From: Gemmatimonadota bacterium
GTDB taxonomy: Bacteria; Latescibacterota; UBA2968
Direction: 5' to 3'
Assembly: GCA_026705765.1 (NCBI GenBank)
Contig: JAPPAB010000023.1
Coordinates: 1 to 62,648 of the forward strand
Length of the DNA stretch: 62,648 nucleotides
Part shown: positions 8,650 through 18,596 of the stretch, one piece after another
Position numbering within the stretch: position 1 is the first letter of the stretch
Layout of the letters: each line of letters starts with the position of its first letter
Notes under the pieces: generated by a model
What the model saw: the letters and a program-made list of their open reading frames with translations, nothing else
Database searches by the model: none
What the model was told of the DNA's origin: nothing
Made by a program: the position numbers and the translations under genes

Positions 8650-8670
8650 AGTTTTGTCTCACCTTTGAAG

Positions 8671-11112
8671 TTAGTCTCCCACCAATTGCATGATTTCATC
8701 TGTATTGAAGTTCAAGAGAAATGCTGCGTACTGGTTTTCAAACAAATCTTTGAGATACTCGTTTAGTTCGACATGGACATCTGGTATGTCTCTTTCTTGC
8801 ATGAACTTGTATTTGCGATTTTTCGTGATGGTGTAGAGAAATAGCGTGTGGAAATACACGTCAGCGATATATTTTCGATTGGCGATCTCCAACTGCTCCT
8901 CATTTGGATTTCGGGTTTTAGACTTGAAATTTTTCAATACGGTGCTATCCATGTTGATATAGATGCGCTCCAACTTCTCACCTTCGACCATGGGATACAT
9001 GACGGCATCGTAGTCCATTTCCACACCGGATGTTCCTAGCTTTTCCCAGGTGGTAGTGTTATCTTCCTTTTGCGGATTTTGATAAGCCAATATGTACTGT
9101 GGTAAGCCCAAGTCAGGTGTTTGTGATATTTGATCTTTCTTACTCGGCTGTTGAGGTGCTTGACGGTCGCTCACCTTAACCCAGAAAATCTCGTCAAAAT
9201 TCTCACCTGCTCCATTAAGGGTCGCCTTTATTTTTACGGCATCGTCCACATCCACTTTTTGAGTGGGGTTAAAATTCACTTTGATTGTACCTTCATGTGG
9301 GCTACTTATATTTACATTGAAGGCATCTTCAATCTCATCAATTCTGCTCGCTTTATCCCCACCTTCGCTATCATTGCTGCTAAAACCGAGTAGCGCAATT
9401 CGCATCTCGCCAGGATCTTCGACTCGGTCGAAGTAGTGGTCTTCGACATCGGTCTCAAAGTAAATAGCTTTCTCACCACCAAGGGGAATTTGTGCAACAG
9501 GCTTAAGACCATCATTTTTCGTTCTGAGCTTTAGAAATGAAGGAAACCGTTGAGATTTAAACGGCTCTTTGTGTGGCCTTTTAATCGTTTTTGTTTGCCT
9601 TTTCTGCTTTCCATTTCCTTGATCCAACTTAAAGGTTTGATTCAGCAATTGCATCAATTCAGGATTCATCGGTAAATTCTGAGTCAATGATTTTAACATC
9701 TCTTTTGCGTCTCCACTATCCACCGCAATAGAATCTTTTCTACGCTTCTGAATTTCAGTTAAACGGCCATTTTTACTCCCGAGTTTGTTTCTTAAAAACT
9801 CCCTCAATTGCCTTGTCTCATCACCATCCTTTAATCGGTCACGAGATGCCATGAACAATTCCTTGCGGAAAGCAAGGTTCATATTCGAGCAATCGACATG
9901 AATGAGGAGATGCTCCTTGAGCAAGTTCAATTTTAGAGAACGGGTTATAAATTCCGATGTGTAGTGTCCGTGTACCTGTCCATTGACAGAAAATAGCACG
10001 GACATGTTATTTTTAAAAAACTCTCTGCGAATTGTCTCTTTGGTCTCTTTTACAGTTCTATCATCGAGCTTCGTATTGAATACATAGCACGTCACTTTCA
10101 TTTTTCCGAATATCTCATCATCGAAATCCTGGGAGAAACGTTCTTCCACATACCTGCTATCATCCTGCTCTAATCTGCGTTTTAACCCATACAAATCCCT
10201 TTCCAGGTTACGGTCATCAGGATAACGTTCTTTTTTATCAACTGTAATCACCGGCAAAATAGGTTCAAATAGATATTCATTGATACTCTGGTTCAAATCC
10301 CGGGAAATAACGGAACGGCTTCCTGTTGGCAAATCATAAGAATACAGTTTGATAATCGTGCCTGTCCTGAATCTCCTGTTATACAGTCCCAAATCCTGTT
10401 GATCCGCATAAAAAGCCGGAATTTTTCCATTAATCTTCAAGTATTCGTACCACGTATTCTTTTTTGTTTTTTCTTCTTCTTTGCTCAAGGGATGCTCTCT
10501 GATTAACGTGAAACCGAAATCACCTGTGCTGTCGTATCTCTTTGAGCCGATTAACTGATACCGTTTTTTACCACAGAACACAATCGCACCACTTCCTCCC
10601 ATATTGTATTTGCCCTGCACAAAGTGGATTTCATTCTTATTGCCAGACAATAATGACAGAAATGTGTCCTCGAATTTTTCAGGGATCTGTCCTTCGCCAT
10701 CATCATAAATAATCAGAGAAGTATTGAACCTTGGACCATCGGCGATAATTTGAATGCTTTCCGCTTGTTGTTTTTTAGAACTCGAAAGATCCCAGTTTTT
10801 GTAATTTTCAAAAAATTTAGCTTTTGCTTCCTCCATGGATTTGGGTGCTTGTTCAGATTTGGGATTGATACCCGCTTCCAAGCATTTCTTCATTAAAACA
10901 GCATCTATTGAGTTTGTGATTTTCTCTATCAATGCTGCAATGGGACTCGACTGTTGGTTTTCGATGACCCCGAAATTATTTTCATTGCCGCCGAGAGGAC
11001 ACCAATGTTCCTGAATAAAAATATCAGGATAGGCTCCGATTACCTTATCGACCTCATCCTCAGTCTTGGCGAAATATAATTCTTCGAAAAGTTGCTTCAG
11101 GTCCAGTTCCAT
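8671..11112 (-). CDS. GHKL (HSP90-like) ATPase protein, last gene of the ssp phosphorothioation operon
   Basis: 813 residues. The N-terminal third is a GHKL ATPase domain: N-box E-K-I-T-N-S-I-D-A (63-71) with the Mg-binding Asn, G1 box YDDGEG (136-141) and G2 box NMGGSGA (170-176). The middle region keeps a transducer-like segment (SRDRLKDGDE near 420). From about residue 500 there is a basic linker (KQKRQTKTIKRPHK), then a beta-rich region and a C-terminal domain that I do not recognise. No histidine kinase phosphoacceptor domain is present. GHKL proteins use ATP to close dimers (Hsp90, MutL, MORC). It follows sspE by 66 nt on the same strand with its own GGAG site, so it is probably co-transcribed and may be an extra effector or regulator. 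That role is inference; I do not know it as a standard Ssp component. Confidence 0.8.
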   Translation of the reverse strand: MELDLKQLFEELYFAKTEDEVDKVIGAYPDIFIQEHWCPLGGNENNFGVIENQQSSPIAALIEKITNSIDAVLMKKCLEAGINPKSEQAPKSMEEAKAKFFENYKNWDLSSSKKQQAESIQIIADGPRFNTSLIIYDDGEGQIPEKFEDTFLSLLSGNKNEIHFVQGKYNMGGSGAIVFCGKKRYQLIGSKRYDSTGDFGFTLIREHPLSKEEEKTKKNTWYEYLKINGKIPAFYADQQDLGLYNRRFRTGTIIKLYSYDLPTGSRSVISRDLNQSINEYLFEPILPVITVDKKERYPDDRNLERDLYGLKRRLEQDDSRYVEERFSQDFDDEIFGKMKVTCYVFNTKLDDRTVKETKETIRREFFKNNMSVLFSVNGQVHGHYTSEFITRSLKLNLLKEHLLIHVDCSNMNLAFRKELFMASRDRLKDGDETRQLREFLRNKLGSKNGRLTEIQKRRKDSIAVDSGDAKEMLKSLTQNLPMNPELMQLLNQTFKLDQGNGKQKRQTKTIKRPHKEPFKSQRFPSFLKLRTKNDGLKPVAQIPLGGEKAIYFETDVEDHYFDRVEDPGEMRIALLGFSSNDSEGGDKASRIDEIEDAFNVNISSPHEGTIKVNFNPTQKVDVDDAVKIKATLNGAGENFDEIFWVKVSDRQAPQQPSKKDQISQTPDLGLPQYILAYQNPQKEDNTTTWEKLGTSGVEMDYDAVMYPMVEGEKLERIYINMDSTVLKNFKSKTRNPNEEQLEIANRKYIADVYFHTLFLYTITKNRKYKFMQERDIPDVHVELNEYLKDLFENQYAAFLLNFNTDEIMQLVGD

Positions 11113-11178
11113 AAATCAAATCTCCTACTAACTCAACTAAAATCCGGCTCTTCTCTTAAGCGTTTGACCATATATTCT

Positions 11179-13482
11179 TTAGTATTTGAGCCAGGGAGCT
11201 ATTACATCCCAAGCGAGTTCAAGCGTGTTTTTTGTCCGTTTTCGAATATGCGCCTCTGTCCAATTGTTCACCTCAGCAATAGGATCTAGCATATGAAGCC
11301 GTTCTTGTTTCTTAATTAAAGCTGTGGTTTGATTATTGAACAATAACCCTTCCTTCTTAGCTTTTTCAAATTGTTCATTTCTATCTTTTTTTGTTTTTGC
11401 GATCAACGCACGGTAAAATATCTTTTTTTTCTTCCAGGGGGCGTTACCAACACTTGCATTTTCCTTTTGAGGAAGCAGAATGATGTTTCCTATGGTATGA
11501 CGAGTATATGGCTGTACGTAGATTTTATCGTCCCAACCACCGGAGTTAGAATCCGGTGCTACATGCTCAACAGTTGCATATCTCTCATCTTGCCAAATAT
11601 CAAAATTAAGAAAATCTATATCACGCCCAGGTCTTATCCCTTCGCGGGTAAGAAGACCCGGATTTCTTTTCTGTGATCTGGCATGATGGGAAGCCGCAAA
11701 GAGCAAAAACCGACATAAAGACCGAGGCGCACGATCAGCTAAACCCACTTCACGCACTTTAGAAACCCAAGTTTCTTTGTTTTTCACTCCGATACGTCGA
11801 ACCGCCAATAAGTCTCGCAATGTCTTCGTAAAATTATCCAAATTCGGAAGTGCCTTTGAGTTCCCTAAGCCTATGCAAAGTCCACTATTCTCATCCTGTG
11901 AATCGCCCTGCATTATCTTTCTAAAGTCGGAATCAATCCCTCCAGTACCGCCTGTTATTGACCGCCTTAAGACAAGAAAAGCAGTTAACGCCTTCACAAC
12001 GGCAGCAAATGTATCCTCATCATGATCTTGCAGATATTGTACCCAGTATCTTGTTAATATGGGAATGGTCAAACTCGTTCTCATATCCGCTATGAACTTG
12101 AAGCATAGCTTTAGGCAATCGCTTGTCTCTCGAGGATGAATGCTGTCGAGTTTTGGAATAGAATCGCGGTTCCAATACATCTGTCGAAACTCTGCGATAT
12201 TCGCTAATGAGTGAACGATTCGGCGTTTAAGTTTTGAAGTCTTCGCTTCTTCAAATTGCGTTCGCAAATAAGCACGCTGGGCGGCAAGGTTCTTCGCTAA
12301 CTTGTCGCCTCTCATGTATAAGGCAAATGTAACGAGCAACTCTTTTGTTTCTGTTTGGCGTTTCTCGGTTTCAGGGTAAATGTCATTTAAATTTTCTTCC
12401 AGCCTTTTGAACTGTGTGTCACTCTTAGATCCCGTATAGCCTTGCTCCTCATTCTCAAAGCGCATTACACGCGGTTTAAAGGTCTCGAGAGCTGTTAGGG
12501 GCTCGCCGGTTGTATTAAGAGAGTCAAAAATGTCGAACGCAGATCCTTCATCGCGAGTCTCAACCCGTGTCAGAATAACCGATTTCGTCAAGTAGTGAGA
12601 GAATAATATTATGCGGATAAGACCGCTCGAGTCGGAATTTTTAGCAATGTGGCTAATAGCTCGATTCTTTTCGTCTTGGTCACTATCGAGCTTTTCAAAT
12701 AGATTGCGCAACCCTGCTCGCTCAAAATCCTTCGGTTGGATCTGCTCGTAATCTAATTCGTTTTGACGACTAGTATCCGAGGTATTATTATCTTCATATA
12801 TACCTCGTTTAACTTGATCTTTTATGTAGTCATAGTTTTGATAATACCGACTTTCCTCTGCATCGTCTTTTTTTGGTTTAAAAGAAAATGACGGGTCGTC
12901 TTGTTGATAGGATTCGGCAAATTCCATCAAGAAACTTGCGACTACTGAACGATACTCTGCATCGGTACGGTCAAACGCGCGATTATCCTCTCCGTAACGG
13001 ACTACGCGAGGAAACCAGGCGCTTCTACCACGGTTTCTGAGTTGTCCTACAACACACTCGAACAGCCTTTCGCGAATGAACTCAATTTCGCTTTCTATCC
13101 AACTAGCAGTAGATTTCTGAAGATGCCGAACATCTTTCTCTCGAAGAAACAGTTCTTCAATTAATGCACAGCAAAGAAGGATTAGTGTTGTTAATCGCTG
13201 TTGTCCATCAACTATAGAGAGTGAAGTTCCATCAAACGAACGCTCAGATTCCTCTGAAACTAGGATTATTGTTCCAAGGAAGGTATATGACTCTTGATTT
13301 TGATATTGGGAAAGATAAAAGAACCCATTTAGACAATCCTCCATAAGCCGTTTTATGTTTTCTGTGCTCCAATCGTAGGTCCGTTGATATTCTGGTACGC
13401 GAAAACCGGCGTTTCCGCCTTTAGTCATAGTATCCTCAAAATTAGCAGCCATTGCTTTGAAAGGATCCGAGACCGTTTGCAT
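11179..13482 (-). CDS. sspE: SspE-like phosphorothioation-sensing restriction effector (DUF262 + DUF1524)
   Basis: 767 residues. The DUF262 domain shows RVPEYQRTYDW (28-38) and the nucleotide-binding motif DGQQRLTT (92-99). A DUF1524-type HNH nuclease domain lies near the C-terminus: VEHVAP (His ~639) then HTIGNIILLPQKEN and SVGN. This two-domain layout is that of SspE/GmrSD-type effectors, in which DUF262 hydrolyses NTP and the HNH domain nicks foreign DNA. In SspABCD-SspE systems SspE is stimulated by phosphorothioate on self DNA and attacks unmodified phage DNA. Its position directly after sspD supports the name. The ribosome site GGAG lies 8 nt before the ATG. Key residues of both active domains are present, so it looks functional. 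Confidence 0.87.
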   Translation of the reverse strand: MQTVSDPFKAMAANFEDTMTKGGNAGFRVPEYQRTYDWSTENIKRLMEDCLNGFFYLSQYQNQESYTFLGTIILVSEESERSFDGTSLSIVDGQQRLTTLILLCCALIEELFLREKDVRHLQKSTASWIESEIEFIRERLFECVVGQLRNRGRSAWFPRVVRYGEDNRAFDRTDAEYRSVVASFLMEFAESYQQDDPSFSFKPKKDDAEESRYYQNYDYIKDQVKRGIYEDNNTSDTSRQNELDYEQIQPKDFERAGLRNLFEKLDSDQDEKNRAISHIAKNSDSSGLIRIILFSHYLTKSVILTRVETRDEGSAFDIFDSLNTTGEPLTALETFKPRVMRFENEEQGYTGSKSDTQFKRLEENLNDIYPETEKRQTETKELLVTFALYMRGDKLAKNLAAQRAYLRTQFEEAKTSKLKRRIVHSLANIAEFRQMYWNRDSIPKLDSIHPRETSDCLKLCFKFIADMRTSLTIPILTRYWVQYLQDHDEDTFAAVVKALTAFLVLRRSITGGTGGIDSDFRKIMQGDSQDENSGLCIGLGNSKALPNLDNFTKTLRDLLAVRRIGVKNKETWVSKVREVGLADRAPRSLCRFLLFAASHHARSQKRNPGLLTREGIRPGRDIDFLNFDIWQDERYATVEHVAPDSNSGGWDDKIYVQPYTRHTIGNIILLPQKENASVGNAPWKKKKIFYRALIAKTKKDRNEQFEKAKKEGLLFNNQTTALIKKQERLHMLDPIAEVNNWTEAHIRKRTKNTLELAWDVIAPWLKY

Positions 13483-13575
13483 GTAACAATCTCCTTGATA
13501 AGTAATGAGGGAAAATAGTAGAGAGAGGGATTAGATACTAAAGTAACCAGTTTATAATTTTCTCTTCTCCCCGAT

Positions 13576-14382
13576 CTACAAATGACAAATCGCACACCCC
13601 TCAGTCTCATCAATCACAGGCAAGTCTCTAAGGGGTTGATCTACAATATCATCCAGGGTTTTGCCATCCACCCAGGTGAATTTCTTTTCATTCTTTTCTT
13701 GCTCGTATTCCTTTGCCTTCTCGAACAAATCGGGGTGTTCTTGTTTTAACCTCTGCCACTCCCCAATCTGCTGATAAAAACAAAAATAGCACCCTGACCT
13801 CGACCGCCACTTGTAATACTCTGGCAGACCTAAACCAGATTCTTCCAAAATCTGCACAATATCCGATAGACCAAGGCCATCGTCCTTAAATGGATAAATG
13901 GGAATAATATTGGGTTGTTGAGAAATTGAGGGTGGCTTTTTTGCGATGTACCCATCTCTGTCTTCATCGTCGCGGATGCCGATATAGCTATATGCCCGGC
14001 TATCGCCAACATAATCCTCAAAGGGTTCAATCTTTAGTACGCGCGTACACCACCGTGACCGCGGGCTGGGCAAATAACCGCTGTATATCTCATTCAAATA
14101 CATATCAAATGGATTGCGCCCGGGCTTCTTTTCCACCCCCAAACTATCGAGTGCATTTAGACGGTGAATATCAACGCCAAGCAGAGCCTCTAAGCACTCC
14201 AAATACTCGTACGTTTCATCTAATTCACATCCGGTATCACAGAAAACATACTCCGCAGGGATTTGTGGATAGTTCTGCCGCATATAAATGGCAAGGGCTG
14301 CGGAGTCTTTACCTCCTGAAACACTGACGATATGTCGGATTTCATCAGACGGATTGTTCAACGCCTCTTGTATGGTCGCCAT
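13576..14382 (-). CDS. sspD: SspD-like ATP pyrophosphatase / PAPS reductase family protein
   Basis: 268 residues from the ATG at 14382, which lies one base after the sspC stop and follows GGAGAAG inside the sspC end; an upstream start at 14430 would overlap sspC by 47 nt. The PP-loop SGGKDS (22-27) identifies the adenylating ATP pyrophosphatase fold shared by DndC/SspD and PAPS reductases. Cysteines at CTRVLK, GCYFC and the terminal EGCAICHL could hold an Fe-S cluster, as in DndC. The role is to activate the DNA backbone so that sulfur from SspA can be inserted. Tight coupling to sspC indicates co-translation. Confidence 0.9.
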   Translation of the reverse strand: MATIQEALNNPSDEIRHIVSVSGGKDSAALAIYMRQNYPQIPAEYVFCDTGCELDETYEYLECLEALLGVDIHRLNALDSLGVEKKPGRNPFDMYLNEIYSGYLPSPRSRWCTRVLKIEPFEDYVGDSRAYSYIGIRDDEDRDGYIAKKPPSISQQPNIIPIYPFKDDGLGLSDIVQILEESGLGLPEYYKWRSRSGCYFCFYQQIGEWQRLKQEHPDLFEKAKEYEQEKNEKKFTWVDGKTLDDIVDQPLRDLPVIDETEGCAICHL

Positions 14383-14383
14383 G

Positions 14384-17300
14384 TCAATCTTCTCCAATGT
14401 TGTCTTCAATAATATCCACAAACAAAGCACGCGCTTCTTCCTGGCCGACGATATCTGTCAAACGTTCATACAATACATTCATGCGTTCTTGCACCAGATT
14501 CGCCAAACCATTTTTGACTGCACCACTTGTCTTGAATTCAAACGACAAGGCGGATTCTTCAATGTGCCTCACTGTACTGCGAATTTCCCGATCAAAATTT
14601 GCGATGTAGCTATCATCCCACCGGCTAATCGTCTTTTGGAAGAATAGACCTGACAATGAGTCAATAAGCTTGGCATCCGATTTATAAGTCATACGCATAC
14701 GGGACAATAGACTTTTCGACTTATTGTCATTTAGCGCATCAGATATTTCATCGGGAAAACACAGTGCCCAGCGATTGGCTATTTCCTTTACCTGTCCGTT
14801 TGATTTCCAGTTCAAAGATAGCGCACGGCGCAAAGAAGAAATCGCTTTTTCTCGGTAACTATCAACGACCTCAAAGAGTTCATTCTTGCATTTTTCGAGA
14901 GATTCTAACAACACATGTCGCTCATCAATTGAGCAGCCCAATGCTCTTGGAATGCGCTCAAACAGCAGTTGCACCGGATCAGACTGATGGCGAAGTATAT
15001 CTTGGAAGCGACGAGTTTGCTGTGTCAAAAATCTCGTTGAAAGCGCGCCAGCAGGAAGTCCTGCCTTCCAGTTTTCAAGCGCGTCATAGCAGGCTCGAAT
15101 GAGATCATTTCCGGTGGCTAACCTTGCTTGAGTATCAAAGAGTTCGAGAACAGCGCTGAGATAATCGCGTTTGGTTCGATCAATATCTAAGACAATAAAT
15201 TCATACTCTTCCGGTTCACGACATAACTGTTCAATATCCGAAGGTAGAATATCAGATACGTAACTCCCTTTATAGCGTAGCGAATACACACTGGGAAACG
15301 CTTTGAGACCTGCGGCGAAGAGAATAGGGAGCAACCCGGCGCGAACCCCGAAAGGTGGTTCCATTAGTTCATCAAAAAATCTTCGTATATCCTTAGGCTG
15401 ATCCGATGAAACTGTGAAAAATTGCTGGATTTTTTTCCATATTTTTTGAAGCCCAAGATCTTCAACCTGCTCGGGTAAAGCGTAGTTCCAAACTTCATCT
15501 TTATTGGTATAAAGACCCGTATGAAAAAGAATAGTTCGGAACATTGATGCATCGGGAGAATTACCTTTAATCCCAAGATTTTCCTGACCCGACCGATCAA
15601 GGATCCCGAGCAAGAGCTTCTTACGTGAATTGACCACAGTAGGAGTAGGCTTATGCCGAACGATCATCTCATTATTGATCTTGGGAGTATAGTGAAAAAT
15701 TTTCTGCATGATCTCGGACAATTCATTCCGCAGGTCATAAGCATTTTTGACTGATAACTCACCCCCCTTGTAAAACCAGCGAGGCCCTTCCCTACTCGGC
15801 AGAATCAACCGATCAAGGAGCTTTTGAAGGTGGCTACGGGCATCATCTGTCATCTGTTGAATTTCAGACAATACCATCGGATCTGATTCCACCAACTTAT
15901 CATCCTCTTGCATCTGAGTTAAACACCACACTTCCAAAGCTGCCTCAAATAGAGGGACGGGCACTCTGGGCACCGCAAGAATGGCTCGGTCATCACACTG
16001 GTATTTAGAAGTTAGTTGCTTTGCTTCTTGAAGTTCCTCTACTGTCTCGGCAACTACATATATAATTTTCCCATCACATCTAACAGGCATATTTAGATAT
16101 TCATCCAATTTTTCCAGACTACAATATTCTCCCTGTAGAAAACGCCTGATATGGAAATCGCTATTATACATGACTGGTCGCCAGACGGGAGGATAGGCCT
16201 CATCCATCAAAAAAGTAAGGAAATCGAATGTCCTCCGCTGTCGCGACTTCTCTTCTTCAAGCCTGCCCCGAAGATCGGCATCTGTCCCATGCCAAACAGA
16301 AACTTCATCACTGTGTTTTCTGTGTAAAAGGAGTTTCTTATCTATGAGTTCAGCAACAACCGCTTCTTCCTGTTGAGACCCATTACTGACTATCCCGGCA
16401 CCTGCATAGCCGCGTAGAGCAAATAGCAGCAAATCACGGGACGTACGGGACCGCTCACCATTCACACCAAAACCCAACAGACTTGCGGTTCTCAGCGCTG
16501 TTGCCGCCAAGTCATTATCATTATCGAGCTTTGAGAGAGCATTCTGTGTTTCAAGCCATTGTTTATATGTTCCACCTACAGCCGTATCTGTACGCATCTC
16601 CGGTGAAAAGTATTCGTAGAGATGATCTGGTCTAACATAATTTTGAAAATCCATGAAATTGAGAAAACTGAACAGCGTCCTTTCATTTTGCGCGACCCGA
16701 CCTGAAATACGCGGTAACAAGTACAAAGTGGTGGGTTCCAGGGGATATGCACGGCGCAAGAGCGACTGGAGTTCCGATACCGTAAAGTCGGAAAACAGCC
16801 CAAGTTGCTTACACTCTTTTGCAGACACAAATACCTGTTTATCAGGCAAGACACCTGAGCTGTTCTGTTCGGAAACCACTTCTGATAGCAAACGGTATAT
16901 TTCCTTGCTATCGTCGATGTACTGAATAGTCTGGAAGCGACCCTCAATTTTTCTCCATTCTGTACGAACCGAAGCAGGTGAATGGCTCGCATATTGTAAC
17001 AACTCTTGATGCAACAACAATCCAAGCGTTACGGGAATAGCTATAGACCGACTCACACTCTCAGCTAACAATTGAATTTCACTCAAAGCAGCAGAACGTC
17101 CCTCGGCAATCAAAGACTCAATATGGCGCCCAAACTCATCCCACAAAATCACAACTTGATCACAGCCCGCCGCACGCGCCTTATCCCGAACCGCACCAAG
17201 CAATTCAATTGCCTGCTCAATCGTCTCACACGGCATGGACGCAATCGTACGCGCTTGACGACCGAGCTTTATGCGCCCCATCCCTTTGAGCGCGGCGTCC

Positions 17301-17692
17301 TTCAGACTTTTGCCCAAATTTTCACAATAACCCTGCAATGCCAGCACAAGCCCTTTGTCTGTCTCGTTGCGGCGTTCCATAGCAAACTTGTTCAAATCTG
17401 GACTAACTGCCTTTAGCTTGTCTTCAATAGCAGATAGTGTTTCATCGGCATCGGGGCGATTCTCAACCAAATGCAACAAATAGGTCGCTGTAATTGATTT
17501 ACCTGTACCATAGGGCGCAACAACAAAAAATGCCCTGTCTTGTCCAAAACCGAGCAGGGACTTTATAAGAGGGACACTCTTAGCCGTAGGCTGGTAGTGT
17601 GCAATCCGATTCGGATATTCTGCATCGTATTGTATGTTGATAGAACGCAGAAATACTTCAGCATCAAATTTGGCTGTTATCTCAAGCTGCAT
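14384..17692 (-). CDS. sspC: SspC-like large P-loop ATPase
   Basis: 1102 residues. A Walker A motif APYGTGKS lies at 59-66 and a Walker B motif VVILWDEFG near 185. The N-terminus carries the sequence NRIAHYQPTAKSVPLIKSLLGFG typical of ATPases in DNA-modification defence loci. The long remainder lacks other recognisable domains. SspC is the ATPase needed for single-strand phosphorothioation; here it overlaps sspB by 11 nt and is followed one base later by sspD, fully consistent with the ssp gene order. The frame is intact through all 1102 codons. Confidence 0.88.
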   Translation of the reverse strand: MQLEITAKFDAEVFLRSINIQYDAEYPNRIAHYQPTAKSVPLIKSLLGFGQDRAFFVVAPYGTGKSITATYLLHLVENRPDADETLSAIEDKLKAVSPDLNKFAMERRNETDKGLVLALQGYCENLGKSLKDAALKGMGRIKLGRQARTIASMPCETIEQAIELLGAVRDKARAAGCDQVVILWDEFGRHIESLIAEGRSAALSEIQLLAESVSRSIAIPVTLGLLLHQELLQYASHSPASVRTEWRKIEGRFQTIQYIDDSKEIYRLLSEVVSEQNSSGVLPDKQVFVSAKECKQLGLFSDFTVSELQSLLRRAYPLEPTTLYLLPRISGRVAQNERTLFSFLNFMDFQNYVRPDHLYEYFSPEMRTDTAVGGTYKQWLETQNALSKLDNDNDLAATALRTASLLGFGVNGERSRTSRDLLLFALRGYAGAGIVSNGSQQEEAVVAELIDKKLLLHRKHSDEVSVWHGTDADLRGRLEEEKSRQRRTFDFLTFLMDEAYPPVWRPVMYNSDFHIRRFLQGEYCSLEKLDEYLNMPVRCDGKIIYVVAETVEELQEAKQLTSKYQCDDRAILAVPRVPVPLFEAALEVWCLTQMQEDDKLVESDPMVLSEIQQMTDDARSHLQKLLDRLILPSREGPRWFYKGGELSVKNAYDLRNELSEIMQKIFHYTPKINNEMIVRHKPTPTVVNSRKKLLLGILDRSGQENLGIKGNSPDASMFRTILFHTGLYTNKDEVWNYALPEQVEDLGLQKIWKKIQQFFTVSSDQPKDIRRFFDELMEPPFGVRAGLLPILFAAGLKAFPSVYSLRYKGSYVSDILPSDIEQLCREPEEYEFIVLDIDRTKRDYLSAVLELFDTQARLATGNDLIRACYDALENWKAGLPAGALSTRFLTQQTRRFQDILRHQSDPVQLLFERIPRALGCSIDERHVLLESLEKCKNELFEVVDSYREKAISSLRRALSLNWKSNGQVKEIANRWALCFPDEISDALNDNKSKSLLSRMRMTYKSDAKLIDSLSGLFFQKTISRWDDSYIANFDREIRSTVRHIEESALSFEFKTSGAVKNGLANLVQERMNVLYERLTDIVGQEEARALFVDIIEDNIGED

Positions 17693-18596
17693 GCTGATCT
17701 CTCCATTGGATCATGTCGTAGTGATTTCTCAGCCAATCAACGGGTTGCATTCGTCGAATGCGTATTCTTCTATCTCCTGCAAGACCGACTACCTGGATGT
17801 CCCTATTTGGATCTGTTTCTTCCGCATGAAGAGCAAGCGATAATAGGGATTCACTTGTCAATACAAATGCCCTACCTGGACCTCCTTTGCGCGTTGCTGC
17901 CTCTCTCAAGGATATATCGACTGTATCTTGTCCTGTCCTGACTTCCTCAAATGCCATAGAGAGGGCATAGCCCAATAAATGAGTGGGAATCTCCTTCTTC
18001 CCTTGATGCACCTGGTAATATCTTGATGTGCGAAAATAGCTCAATAATCCCAATTCGACTAATGGACACTCAAGCGCATCTTCTGGATCTTTGTTCTCTG
18101 TTGGAATATCCCTGGCATAGCTCTGCAACAGGCAGGCAACATCTCGCTGAATAGTATTTTCACTGGGGGGGCGAGACCGTAAGTTTTCTACATCGCGCAT
18201 TAGACGATTTATACACATAGACCTTTCAAATCGGGAGTGGGTAAAAGTATTAAAGAACCAGGACCAGGTAAACACCTGATCTCCAGCATTCACCAGATTA
18301 ACGTGCAAAGCCCACCATGTTCCAATATCAATAAAATACGGATCTCGCTCAAAAATAAGCCTGCCAAGCTCCATTTCTTTCAATCGGGTCTGGCGGCCAC
18401 TACCTGTCTCGCGCTCTGCCAATCCCGTTACCTCCAGCCAGTGGCGAATAGAACGGGACATATTTTTTCCAACACCAAGCCAATCCGCAACATATTCATC
18501 ATATAACAACTCGGGGTCCTTCATAAGCAGCTTGAGTCCTTTGTGAAGCCATCCTTCTCGAATTGCAAAAGTTTCATGTCCACTAAATTTCATCAT
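17682..18596 (-). CDS. sspB: SspB-like DUF4007 protein (phosphorothioation nickase component)
   Basis: 304 residues with the DUF4007 signature at the start (KFSGHETFAIREGWLHKGL). In Ssp systems the DUF4007 protein SspB is a nickase that opens one strand for sulfur insertion. Two consecutive ATG codons (18596 and 18593) follow AGAGGTGGG; spacing favours the second. The gene overlaps the sspA stop by four bases (ATGA) and sspC by 11 nt, so the three genes are translationally coupled. No truncation is seen. Confidence 0.88.
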   Translation of the reverse strand: MMKFSGHETFAIREGWLHKGLKLLMKDPELLYDEYVADWLGVGKNMSRSIRHWLEVTGLAERETGSGRQTRLKEMELGRLIFERDPYFIDIGTWWALHVNLVNAGDQVFTWSWFFNTFTHSRFERSMCINRLMRDVENLRSRPPSENTIQRDVACLLQSYARDIPTENKDPEDALECPLVELGLLSYFRTSRYYQVHQGKKEIPTHLLGYALSMAFEEVRTGQDTVDISLREAATRKGGPGRAFVLTSESLLSLALHAEETDPNRDIQVVGLAGDRRIRIRRMQPVDWLRNHYDMIQWRDQHAA